Shown here: piece after piece, positions 1 through 5,223 of the stretch | Numbering within the stretch: the first letter of the stretch is position 1 | Layout of the letters: every line of letters begins with the position of its first letter | NCBI GenBank assembly: GCA_003485955.1 | Contig: DNHH01000113.1 | Location: 22,950 to 28,175 of the forward strand | Length of the DNA stretch: 5,226 nucleotides | Origin: Opitutia bacterium | GTDB taxonomy: Bacteria; Verrucomicrobiota; Verrucomicrobiia; Opitutales; UBA953 | Direction of reading: 5' to 3' | Notes under the pieces: generated by a model | What the model saw: the letters and a program-made list of their open reading frames with translations, nothing else | Database searches by the model: none | Told to the model about the DNA's origin: nothing | Translations under genes and position numbers: made by a program

Positions 1-1
1 G

Positions 2-31
2 TCTTTAGTCCTTCGTCTTTAGTCCTTCGTC
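2..31 (+). repeat. Heptamer tandem array abutting the ruvA stop
   Basis: Four exact 7-nt units lie at 4-31 and alternate TTTAGTC and CTTCGTC, giving a 14-nt higher-order period. The array ends 4 nt before the ruvA stop codon (complement of CTA at 36-38). It may extend left beyond the window. The units belong to the same YTTNGTC class as the arrays at 703-982 and 5158-5185. Confidence 0.85.
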
Positions 32-35
32 TCCC

Positions 36-632
36 CTATCGTCCGAGCGACGCCTTCACTAACTGGTCAGCGGTAGCTGCAGGTCCTGCCTTGGCAAGAG
101 CCGCACGGATAAGCTTGTCGGCATCAACAGCCTTAGTTCCCAACGCAATTAATGCCGCAACGGCATCGTTGGCCGCGGAGGCTGCAGCAACTTTACCCGT
201 TGTACCTGTTGGAAGGGTAACCTCCCCAAGTGTCATCTTATCGCGTAATTCTAGGACAAGGCGTTCCGCCGTCTTTTTTCCAACCCCAGGACACGATGCA
301 AGCATGTTGATATCACCCGAGGCAATCGCCTGACGGAGAGTACTAAGCGAAAGACGACTGATAAGATTCAATGACATCTTGGGACCGATGCCGGAAACCT
401 TCTCAATGAGCATAGCAAAGAAATCGCGCTCTTCGGAGGTCGCAAAGCCATAGAGCGACTGACTGTCTTCGCGGAAAATTTGGTGGGTGTGTAAAAAGAC
501 CTCACTCCCGACTTGTCCAAGTCGCTCAGCCGTCGTCACCGGAATCTGTACCTCATAACCTACGCCGCCACAAATCACGACGGCCCGAAGGACCGTACAG
601 GCAGCCAACTTTCCTTGAAGGGAGACAATCAT
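36..632 (-). CDS. ruvA: Holliday junction branch migration complex subunit RuvA
   Basis: RuvA binds four-way Holliday junctions as a tetramer and loads the RuvB motor for branch migration in recombinational repair; it acts in the cytoplasm on DNA. The 198-residue product has the normal family length. An N-terminal OB-fold (about 1-62, starting MIVSLQGKL) carries the acidic-pin pair E55/D56 in REDSQ, at the same numbering as E. coli RuvA. Two helix-hairpin-helix motifs follow (SGIGPK at 80-85, PGVGKKTAERL at 115-125). An Ala/Gly/Thr-rich linker (about 138-153) leads to the C-terminal RuvB-contacting domain (about 155-198). I chose ATG at 632 because it gives the canonical MI start and this register; an in-frame GTG at 638 would add two residues. 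No strong Shine-Dalgarno is visible, only a weak GTGAG. ruvB and ruvC are not in the window. The stop is TAG. Confidence 0.97.
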   Translation of the reverse strand: MIVSLQGKLAACTVLRAVVICGGVGYEVQIPVTTAERLGQVGSEVFLHTHQIFREDSQSLYGFATSEERDFFAMLIEKVSGIGPKMSLNLISRLSLSTLRQAIASGDINMLASCPGVGKKTAERLVLELRDKMTLGEVTLPTGTTGKVAAASAANDAVAALIALGTKAVDADKLIRAALAKAGPAATADQLVKASLGR

Positions 633-702
633 CGACACTCACAAGGCAACAGAAAGCCCGCGGGGGCTAAAGACAAAAGATACTCCTAACCCCCTCCCTC
701 TC

Positions 703-725
703 TCTTTAGTCCTTAGTCTTTAGTC
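703..725 (+). repeat. YTTAGTC heptamer array (3 units)
   Basis: Units TTTAGTC, CTTAGTC and TTTAGTC follow each other exactly at 705-725, preceded by TC. The same T/C/T order of units occurs at 903-923 and 5165-5185. Further right, 756-769 holds two degenerate units of the second family (CTTCCCG, CTTCCAG). Confidence 0.85.
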
Positions 726-786
726 TCCCTCTCTCCCGCAGCCCGCTTTCTCCCCCTTCCCGCTTCCAGCCATCCAGCTTCTCTCC

Positions 787-842
787 TGGTCAGCCGTTCA
801 GCGGGTTAGCTGAATAGCTGTTTAGCTGCTTTACCGTTCAGC
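787..842 (+). repeat. Octamer tandem array, consensus about YGNTYAGC (7 units)
   Basis: Seven consecutive 8-nt units can be read in one register at 787, 795, 803, 811, 819, 827 and 835. Six end in AGC; the unit at 827 (TGCTTTAC) is degenerate. Typical units are CGTTCAGC, TGTTTAGC and TGGTCAGC. Unit length is 8, not 7, so this is a separate family from its neighbours. A matching four-unit array lies at 5118-5149. Confidence 0.8.
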
Positions 843-848
843 TTCACT

Positions 849-923
849 TCTTTAGTCCTTAGTCTCTCGCTTCCTCTTTAGTCCTTAGTCTCTCGCTTCC
901 TCTTTAGTCCTTAGTCTTTAGTC
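849..923 (+). repeat. 26-bp tandem repeat built on YTTAGTC heptamers
   Basis: A 26-bp unit (TC, TTTAGTC, CTTAGTC, then TCTCGCTTCC) is present in two identical copies at 849-874 and 875-900. A third copy starts at 901, matches for 17 nt, and then continues as another TTTAGTC heptamer (917-923). The perfect identity of the two full copies points to recent duplication or slippage. Confidence 0.9.
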
Positions 924-929
924 TCTCCT

Positions 930-954
930 CCCCCTTCCCGCTTCCCCCTTCCCC
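930..954 (-). other. Putative G-quadruplex motif (minus strand) / i-motif (plus strand)
   Basis: On the plus strand four C-runs of 5, 3, 5 and 4 lie at 930-934, 937-939, 944-948 and 951-954, separated by TT, GCTT and TT. The minus strand therefore fits the G3+N1-7 quadruplex pattern. It sits about 50 nt upstream of the peptidase-like gene on its template strand. Folding is inferred from the pattern only, and the motif may simply follow from the CTTCCCN repeat. Confidence 0.5.
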
Positions 955-982
955 TTTAGTCCTTAGTCCTTAGTCTTTAGTC
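934..982 (+). repeat. Continuous heptamer array switching from CTTCCCN to YTTAGTC
   Basis: Seven 7-nt units run without a gap: CTTCCCG, CTTCCCC, CTTCCCC (934-954), then TTTAGTC, CTTAGTC, CTTAGTC, TTTAGTC (955-982). The 7-nt register is kept across the change of motif, and every unit begins YTT. The array ends 21 nt before the start codon of the peptidase-like gene. Confidence 0.9.
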
Positions 983-1003
983 TCTCCCTGTCCCTCCTAC
1001 CCC

Positions 1004-2326
1004 ATGCACCGCCTAGCTCTCTGGTTTCTCCCCCTTGCCCTGCCGGCAGCCGATTACGTCGTCGTTGTCTCCCAAAAGACAGCCGAGGCACCGGGTTGGT
1101 CCGAAGTCGTACAATCGCTCGAAAAAACACGGCAAGCCAAAGTGCTTCGCTTTAAGGGCAGTGTCCTGTCGATCCAGAGCGAGCTACGCACTGAATCACC
1201 ACGTTGGGTCTGCTGGGTCGCACAGCCCGAAGAACTCGGCGTCAAAGCAGCCACTGACATGCACCAATTGGCACGCGATAACGATGGAGATCCTTATGAA
1301 GATTTCCAATGGGGCGTCATTACCGGACGCACCTCGAATGACGCGCTGCGGTTAACGGATAATTCGAAACCGCTCATTATTCGCACAGTTGGGGCGAGTA
1401 CCAACTTTGCCAGTGAATGTGTCGAAGAAGGTTACTGGTTTGACGAATTCACCGCAGGCGAAAAATGGACGAAGTCCAAAGGCGGCATCGCCGAAAAGCT
1501 TTCTGGAGCCAAAGACTCCACAGAGAGCATCGTACAAAAACTGAATGAAGGTAAGACCGACCTATTCATCACTTCAGGTCATGCCACTGAGCACGACTGG
1601 CAACCCGGCTATCGATATCGTAATGGGACATTTGGGCATAAAGACGGCACTATTGTCGGCAAAGCTCTCGACGGCAAAGTGTATACAGTCGATTCACCGA
1701 ACCCCAAAGTCTACTTACCCATCGGTAACTGCTTAATGGGTAATATCCCTGGCAACAATTGCATGGCGCTCGCCTGGATGCATTCCTGCGGCGTTAAACA
1801 AATGGTGGGCTACGTGGTGCCAACGTGGTTTGGGTATGCTGGTTGGGGTGTACTTGATTACTTTGTGGAACAGCCCGGACGATTCACCGTCAACCAAGCA
1901 TGGCTTGCAAATCACCATGCACTCATCTGGAAAAAACTTAATAAGGCTGATGACGCACAAGATCTGAACGGCCTGGAGTTTGATACCGATAAAACAATTT
2001 TCTACGGCGATCCCCAATGGGAAGCTCGTATGGCCCCGGGCGCATTGCGGTGGGAAGAATCGCTTAAGCAAATTTCTACGGGCGAGTGGGAATGGACGAT
2101 TACACCAAAGGCCGGCGTCAAAACCTTTGCGTCCGTTAACACCAACGGCTCACAACGCGGCGGCCGTCCACTCATCGCCTTCCTGCCACGTCACGCTGCA
2201 GGCTGGACGCTAGTCGCTGGCAAGGAATGGAACCCTGTTCTCGCAGACGATTTTATCTTACTGCCCAAACCAGGGACAGATACAGCCTTACCCAAGGCGA
2301 TTGTTATACGCATCCAGGCGAAGTAA
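1004..2326 (+). CDS. Exported C25 (gingipain-like, clan CD) cysteine peptidase-type protein
   Basis: The 440-residue product is probably an exported cysteine peptidase. Residues 1-16 form a short signal peptide (MHR, hydrophobic LALWFLPLALP, then AA) with cleavage likely near A15/A16. Residues 92-109 (DNDGDPYEDF to TGR) match the acidic segment before the catalytic domain in gingipain-type proteins. The clan CD dyad is visible: a hydrophobic strand ending in SGHA gives H193, and YLPIGNC followed by LMG gives C243. The usual His-Gly is His-Ala here. Residues from about 350 look like a small beta-sandwich. There is no obvious PEP-CTERM, LPxTG or type IX sorting tail. Activity and substrate cannot be deduced; a caspase-like or degenerate peptidase remains possible. 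The ATG has a pure pyrimidine leader with no Shine-Dalgarno. The 3' end converges on the methyltransferase across 25 bp with only a weak 5-bp stem (2326-2330 with 2349-2353). Confidence 0.8.
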   Translation: MHRLALWFLPLALPAADYVVVVSQKTAEAPGWSEVVQSLEKTRQAKVLRFKGSVLSIQSELRTESPRWVCWVAQPEELGVKAATDMHQLARDNDGDPYEDFQWGVITGRTSNDALRLTDNSKPLIIRTVGASTNFASECVEEGYWFDEFTAGEKWTKSKGGIAEKLSGAKDSTESIVQKLNEGKTDLFITSGHATEHDWQPGYRYRNGTFGHKDGTIVGKALDGKVYTVDSPNPKVYLPIGNCLMGNIPGNNCMALAWMHSCGVKQMVGYVVPTWFGYAGWGVLDYFVEQPGRFTVNQAWLANHHALIWKKLNKADDAQDLNGLEFDTDKTIFYGDPQWEARMAPGALRWEESLKQISTGEWEWTITPKAGVKTFASVNTNGSQRGGRPLIAFLPRHAAGWTLVAGKEWNPVLADDFILLPKPGTDTALPKAIVIRIQAK

Positions 2327-2351
2327 GCCTAAACGTATAGATGCATAGAGG

Positions 2352-3497
2352 CTAGATTGCCTCGAGGATAAGTCCTTTGAGGTAACGACCTTCTGGGAAA
2401 TTTAATAATTCTGGATGATCGGGCGGCTGCGCAGCACGTTCGATAATGCGCAGGTTGCGCCGTGCATCGGCCGCAGCAGATTCAGTAACCTCCTGAAAGA
2501 GACTCTCGGTCACACGTTGCGAGCATGAGTAGGTTGCCAAGATACCTCCAGGAGCGAGGAGTCGAAATGCTCGAAGGGTAATATCCTTATAACCACGCAG
2601 GGCACCTTCGAGTGCATCCTTCGACCGTGCAAAGGGTGGCGGATCGAGCACGATAAGGTCGAAGCGTGCTTCCGAAGCGCGCAGCCAATCAAAGACATTG
2701 GCAACTTCGAAGTCGGCACGAAGTTTGTTGGCAGCAGCATTAGCTTTCGCTGCGGCAATAGCTTCTTCGGAAAGATCAAGTCCGAGCACAGAATTAGCGC
2801 CAGCTTTCGCGCACGCTAACCCAAAACCTCCTTGATTACAAAAAGCGTCAAGGACGCGGCGGCCTTTTGCCAAGGCAGCAACTTTGGCATGTTGGACAAA
2901 CTGATCGAGGTAGAGACCTGTCTTTTGCCCGCCGAGTAAATCTACATTCCAACTCAGACCTCCGATATCGAGACGACGTGCCGCTAGGGGTTTTCCACTC
3001 GCTGTTGTGACGGAAAGCTCAAGACCCTCGAGCCGTCTTACGGGTGCATCGTTCCTTAAAACAATCTCGTCGGGGGAGAGCAAACGACGGAGGTGATCAA
3101 TGATGGCTGGTAGACGAATATCCATTCCGAGCGTATTGGCCTGGACAGAAAGCAAAGGGCCAAACCGATCAATAATAAGACCTGGTAAGCCATCGCCTTC
3201 AGCGTGCACCAAACGCGTAAAGGGTGCACCTTGACGATGCGCAATCGCCGCCGACAACAAGTCTCCCAGCAAAACATTATCTAAACGACGCGGTGCCATG
3301 CTGTAGCGACGCCAGACAATCTGCGACTTGGAGTTCCAGATACCAGAACCCAAAGAACGCCCGCGCGGATCGACCAACTCGACGCCTTCGCCGTCCTCGG
3401 GAGCCTGCCCAAGAACTTCGACTTCCGCGGCATAAGCCCAGGGATGACCTTGGAGAGCACGAGCCGGACGGCCCGAATGAAGACGAACTGCGCGCAT
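2352..3497 (-). CDS. RlmI-like class I SAM-dependent rRNA (cytosine-5) methyltransferase
   Basis: The 381-residue product belongs to the RlmI/YccW (COG1092) family; E. coli RlmI makes m5C1962 in 23S rRNA. Domains in order: an N-terminal PUA RNA-binding domain (about 2-75, with GHPWAYAAEVEV), a central domain (about 90-180, with HAEGDGLPGLIIDRFG), then the Rossmann methyltransferase. Family motifs are GGQKTGLYLDQ (189-199), motif I VLDAFCNQGGF (215-225), the acidic LGLDLS (238-243), motif IV LDPPPF (284-289) and motif VI SCS (324-326). C325 is the expected nucleophile for C5 methylation. All key residues are present, so it should be active, but the exact target base is inferred from family. 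ATG follows the permease stop by 4 bp with no Shine-Dalgarno, suggesting translation coupled to the upstream gene. A 5-methylcytosine enzyme of another rRNA site is the main alternative. Confidence 0.92.
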   Translation of the reverse strand: MRAVRLHSGRPARALQGHPWAYAAEVEVLGQAPEDGEGVELVDPRGRSLGSGIWNSKSQIVWRRYSMAPRRLDNVLLGDLLSAAIAHRQGAPFTRLVHAEGDGLPGLIIDRFGPLLSVQANTLGMDIRLPAIIDHLRRLLSPDEIVLRNDAPVRRLEGLELSVTTASGKPLAARRLDIGGLSWNVDLLGGQKTGLYLDQFVQHAKVAALAKGRRVLDAFCNQGGFGLACAKAGANSVLGLDLSEEAIAAAKANAAANKLRADFEVANVFDWLRASEARFDLIVLDPPPFARSKDALEGALRGYKDITLRAFRLLAPGGILATYSCSQRVTESLFQEVTESAAADARRNLRIIERAAQPPDHPELLNFPEGRYLKGLILEAI

Positions 3498-3501
3498 GAA
3501 A

Positions 3502-4623
3502 TTAATTAATCGATTTTAAACGAGGAACAGCCCAAGCCGCAAGGAGGGCAACCGGAAGCCAGGCTGCAATCACTGGCGGAATTGTTCCCGAAGCTCCCAA
3601 CGCCGAGAACAACGCATCAACAAAGTAATAGATGAGAAAAAGTCCGAGCGTCTTCGAAACCCCAATCATTGGATTCGTACGGCCACCGACCACCGCAAAA
3701 GGAATCGCAATAGCCACAACCACTAAACAAATCGCGGAGCCCGCGAGGATGCCATGGTAGCGCATGGTAAACTTCGCCATGCGACCCTGTGGAAGCCAAC
3801 CTGCGTTTTCCGTTACGGCAGTTAGCTCGCGGAACGAAAGTTTACGTGGGTCGACCAAACTAGAGGTCATCACCGCAGGGTCATCATCGACTTCAGGTAA
3901 AATAAGTTTTTCGAAGTGCGGCTGGCGGAGTAACTCGCCTGTCGCTGGATTAAAGGTCATATCGCGGCCATCTATAAAACTCCATACCCAGCGGTTATTC
4001 GTTTTACGAAAATCAACGAGGCGCGCAGAGATGCGACGGACTTCACGACCTTGGGTATCCAACAAATGCAACCGGACATCTGAGCCCCGTTGCGCTGCGA
4101 GACTGAGCTTGGCAATGACCCAACGACGACCGTTCTTGTTTTGATCAAACGCAACGAAGTCCGAATCTCCACTCAACTTAACTTGTCCGCCTTTAGCAGC
4201 AAGCGACGCAAACTCAGCTTGCTCGGCAATCGACCGGGCAGTCTCTTGCGATGATGAAACCCAGGCTACATTCAAACAGATAAGCAGCACTGCACAGACA
4301 GTGGCAACAGTCCATAAGGGCGCAGTGATACGTGAGATGCTCAAACCCGCAGCTCGAGCAGCCGCTAACTCCTGACTGCGGTTGAGTTGACCCAAAGTAT
4401 AGATAACCGATACGAGGAGTGAAACGGGTACGAGTAATGTCACTTCACCCACTAAGCGTAGCAAAAGATAAGCCACCATATCCCAGATACTCGCACCCCA
4501 ATTTAAGAAGTCAGGAACCCAACCATAGGCCAGCGAAACCAAAATGAGGCCTGCCAAAGACACAAAACAGAGCGCAAAGACCTTAGCCCACTCTGTAAGA
4601 ATGTATCGATCTAAGATACGCAC
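3502..4623 (-). CDS. LptF/LptG (YjgP/YjgQ) family lipopolysaccharide export permease
   Basis: Members form the inner-membrane permease of the LptB2FG transporter, which extracts lipopolysaccharide and passes it to LptC and the LptA bridge. The 373-residue product has the family architecture. There are three N-terminal membrane segments (about 13-34, 46-78 and 101-123), a periplasmic beta-jellyroll (about 130-285) and three C-terminal segments (about 293-314, 324-344 and 348-366). NRSQELAAARAAGLS (81-95) is the cytoplasmic coupling region between TM2 and TM3, expected to contact the LptB ATPase. The start MRILDRYIL is typical and uses GTG, with only a weak AGGG 4 nt upstream. The sequence does not clearly separate LptF from LptG, and no second permease is in view, so I give no symbol. 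It is the first gene in view of a probable two-gene operon with the methyltransferase. Its 3' end carries the AT palindrome ATTAATTAAT (3501-3510). Confidence 0.93.
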   Translation of the reverse strand: MRILDRYILTEWAKVFALCFVSLAGLILVSLAYGWVPDFLNWGASIWDMVAYLLLRLVGEVTLLVPVSLLVSVIYTLGQLNRSQELAAARAAGLSISRITAPLWTVATVCAVLLICLNVAWVSSSQETARSIAEQAEFASLAAKGGQVKLSGDSDFVAFDQNKNGRRWVIAKLSLAAQRGSDVRLHLLDTQGREVRRISARLVDFRKTNNRWVWSFIDGRDMTFNPATGELLRQPHFEKLILPEVDDDPAVMTSSLVDPRKLSFRELTAVTENAGWLPQGRMAKFTMRYHGILAGSAICLVVVAIAIPFAVVGGRTNPMIGVSKTLGLFLIYYFVDALFSALGASGTIPPVIAAWLPVALLAAWAVPRLKSIN

Positions 4624-4812
4624 AGACCCTATTTCGCCTGCTCTGCCCTACCCCGCAAGCATGTATGGGGCGAACGACAGCACCCCTACCCATCAATCGA
4701 CTAGGCCTAAACCCATATCTCCCGCTGCTTACGCATGGCCGCTCCTGCCTAGACCCAACTTTGCCTTGCACCTATCCTCCAAAACCCTCTACATCTGACC
4801 TCTTTACCGGCC

Positions 4813-4968
4813 ATGACCCAGCACAATAGCTTCAAGAGCAGCGCCTCCTCCAGCGGAGCCAAACGTAACGTCCTTAAGCGTTTTGAACGCGTTGAACTTC
4901 TCAAGAAGCGCAATGACTTTAAAGGCGGCCGCGTGACTGGCCTTCGTAAGACTAAACCGGACGCCTGA
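4813..4968 (+). CDS. PVC-type small basic protein (51 aa)
   Basis: This short ORF (ATG 4813, TGA 4966-4968) encodes 51 residues with 14 Lys/Arg against 4 Asp/Glu. A Ser-rich N-terminus (SSASSSG) is followed by RNVLKRFERVELLKK (18-32) and GLRKTKP (43-49). These match the core RNVLxRxERI...L and GLxKxK of the small basic protein conserved in Verrucomicrobiota, Chlamydiota and Planctomycetota. The family has been proposed to bind nucleic acid or act near ribosomes, but its molecular role is unsettled. It is divergent from the permease across 189 bp (4624-4812), where I see no clear promoter, ORF or Shine-Dalgarno. A near-perfect terminator follows 23 nt after the stop, so it is probably a single-gene transcript. 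Net charge and a strong terminator suit an abundant RNA-associated protein (inference). Confidence 0.9.
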   Translation: MTQHNSFKSSASSSGAKRNVLKRFERVELLKKRNDFKGGRVTGLRKTKPDA

Positions 4969-4991
4969 TCCGGGTCTCCTCGCTGAATGCG

Positions 4992-5031
4992 AAGAACCCG
5001 CCCGGATCTTCCGGGCGGGTTCTTTGTTTTT
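4992..5031 (+). terminator. Strong intrinsic terminator of the small basic protein gene
   Basis: A perfect 15-bp GC-rich stem (4992-5006 with 5010-5024) closes a 3-nt TCT loop. It is followed by TGTTTTT at 5025-5031. The geometry is that of a Rho-independent terminator for plus-strand transcription. The minus-strand direction lacks a T-tract after the stem, so it should act one way. Confidence 0.95.
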
Positions 5032-5034
5032 AAG

Positions 5035-5061
5035 CCCCCACCTTCCCCCTTCCCTCTTCCC
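5035..5061 (-). other. Second putative G-quadruplex motif (minus strand)
   Basis: Plus-strand C-runs at 5035-5039, 5045-5049, 5052-5054 and 5059-5061 are separated by 5, 2 and 4 nt. The minus strand thus fits the G3+N1-7 pattern. As at 930-954, the motif is largely built from CTTCCCN heptamers. It begins just after the terminator's T-tract. Confidence 0.45.
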
Positions 5062-5090
5062 TCTTAATTCTTAATTCTTAATTTTTAATT
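5042..5090 (+). repeat. Continuous heptamer array switching from CTTCCCY to YTTAATT
   Basis: Seven exact 7-nt units run without interruption: CTTCCCC, CTTCCCT, CTTCCCT (5042-5062), then CTTAATT three times and TTTAATT (5063-5090). The register is unbroken at the motif change, as in the array at 934-982. The AT-rich CTTAATT family appears only here in the window. Confidence 0.92.
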
Positions 5091-5117
5091 CCCGCCTCTG
5101 TTTCTCTTTTTACTCTC

Positions 5118-5149
5118 TGTTCAGCTGGTTAGCCGTTCAGCTGTTCAGC
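5118..5149 (+). repeat. Octamer tandem array (4 units)
   Basis: Units TGTTCAGC, TGGTTAGC, CGTTCAGC and TGTTCAGC lie at 5118, 5126, 5134 and 5142. They share the consensus of the seven-unit array at 787-842. An 8-nt spacer TTCGCTCC (5150-5157) joins them to the next heptamer array, almost matching the spacer TTCACTTC at 843-850. Confidence 0.88.
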
Positions 5150-5157
5150 TTCGCTCC

Positions 5158-5223
5158 TTTAGCCTTTAGTCCTTAGTCTTTAGTCTCTCTTTTCCCCTCC
5201 CGCTTCCTGCTTCCCGCTTTCTT
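5158..5223 (+). repeat. YTTAGTC then CTTCCCG heptamer arrays
   Basis: Units TTTAGCC, TTTAGTC, CTTAGTC and TTTAGTC run at 5158-5185. After a pyrimidine spacer come CCTCCCG, CTTCCTG, CTTCCCG and CTTTCTT (5196-5223). The order octamer, spacer, YTTAGTC, TCTC, CTTCCCG repeats the arrangement seen between 787 and 940. The array probably continues past the window end. Confidence 0.85.

Larger units (their letters stand above)
633..1003. other. Gene-free divergent region filled with short tandem repeats
   Basis: This 371-bp stretch separates ruvA (minus) from the peptidase-like gene (plus). Positions 639-690 are ordinary sequence with a small 5-bp GC hairpin (655-659 with 664-668) in the ruvA leader. 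From about 690 to 990 the plus strand is strongly pyrimidine-rich and consists mainly of 7-nt and 8-nt tandem repeats, listed separately. I see no ORF with coding character and no convincing promoter for either flanking gene, although both promoters should lie here. Confidence 0.8.

Noticed and set aside
655..668. Regulatory hairpin in the ruvA leader
   Set aside because: A single 5-bp GC stem with a 4-nt loop is too short to support a specific role.
934..982. Telomere-like repeat end
   Set aside because: YTTAGTC has the length of plant-type telomere heptamers, but the arrays are internal, short and of mixed motif, with genes on both sides.
690..1000. CRISPR array
   Set aside because: Units are 7-8 nt (26 nt at the highest level) in direct tandem, with no unique spacers between them and no cas genes nearby.
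1733..2071. Minus-strand open frame of 112 codons inside the peptidase gene
   Set aside because: It is the antisense shadow of the C25-like coding region, which has clear domain evidence in the plus frame.
2326..2353. Bidirectional terminator between the convergent peptidase and methyltransferase genes
   Set aside because: The only inverted repeat is a 5-bp AGCCT/AGGCT pair with an 18-nt loop and no T-tract.
2510..2779. Second minus-strand open frame inside the methyltransferase gene
   Set aside because: It is an alternative frame over the Rossmann motifs, which read correctly only in the main frame; there is no sign of a frameshift.
4651..4670. Operator-like inverted repeat CCCC...GGGG upstream of the permease
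   Set aside because: Only the 4-nt outer arms pair; the inner 12 nt have little symmetry.
4761..4795. Sigma-70 promoter for the small basic protein (TTGCAC or TTGCCT with TACATC)
   Set aside because: Each hexamer matches only about half of the consensus, so it is not distinguishable from chance.
4544..4798. Plus-strand open frame of 84 codons overlapping the permease start and the intergenic region
   Set aside because: It lies partly antisense to a well-supported gene, has no recognisable motif, and its composition follows the shadow frame.
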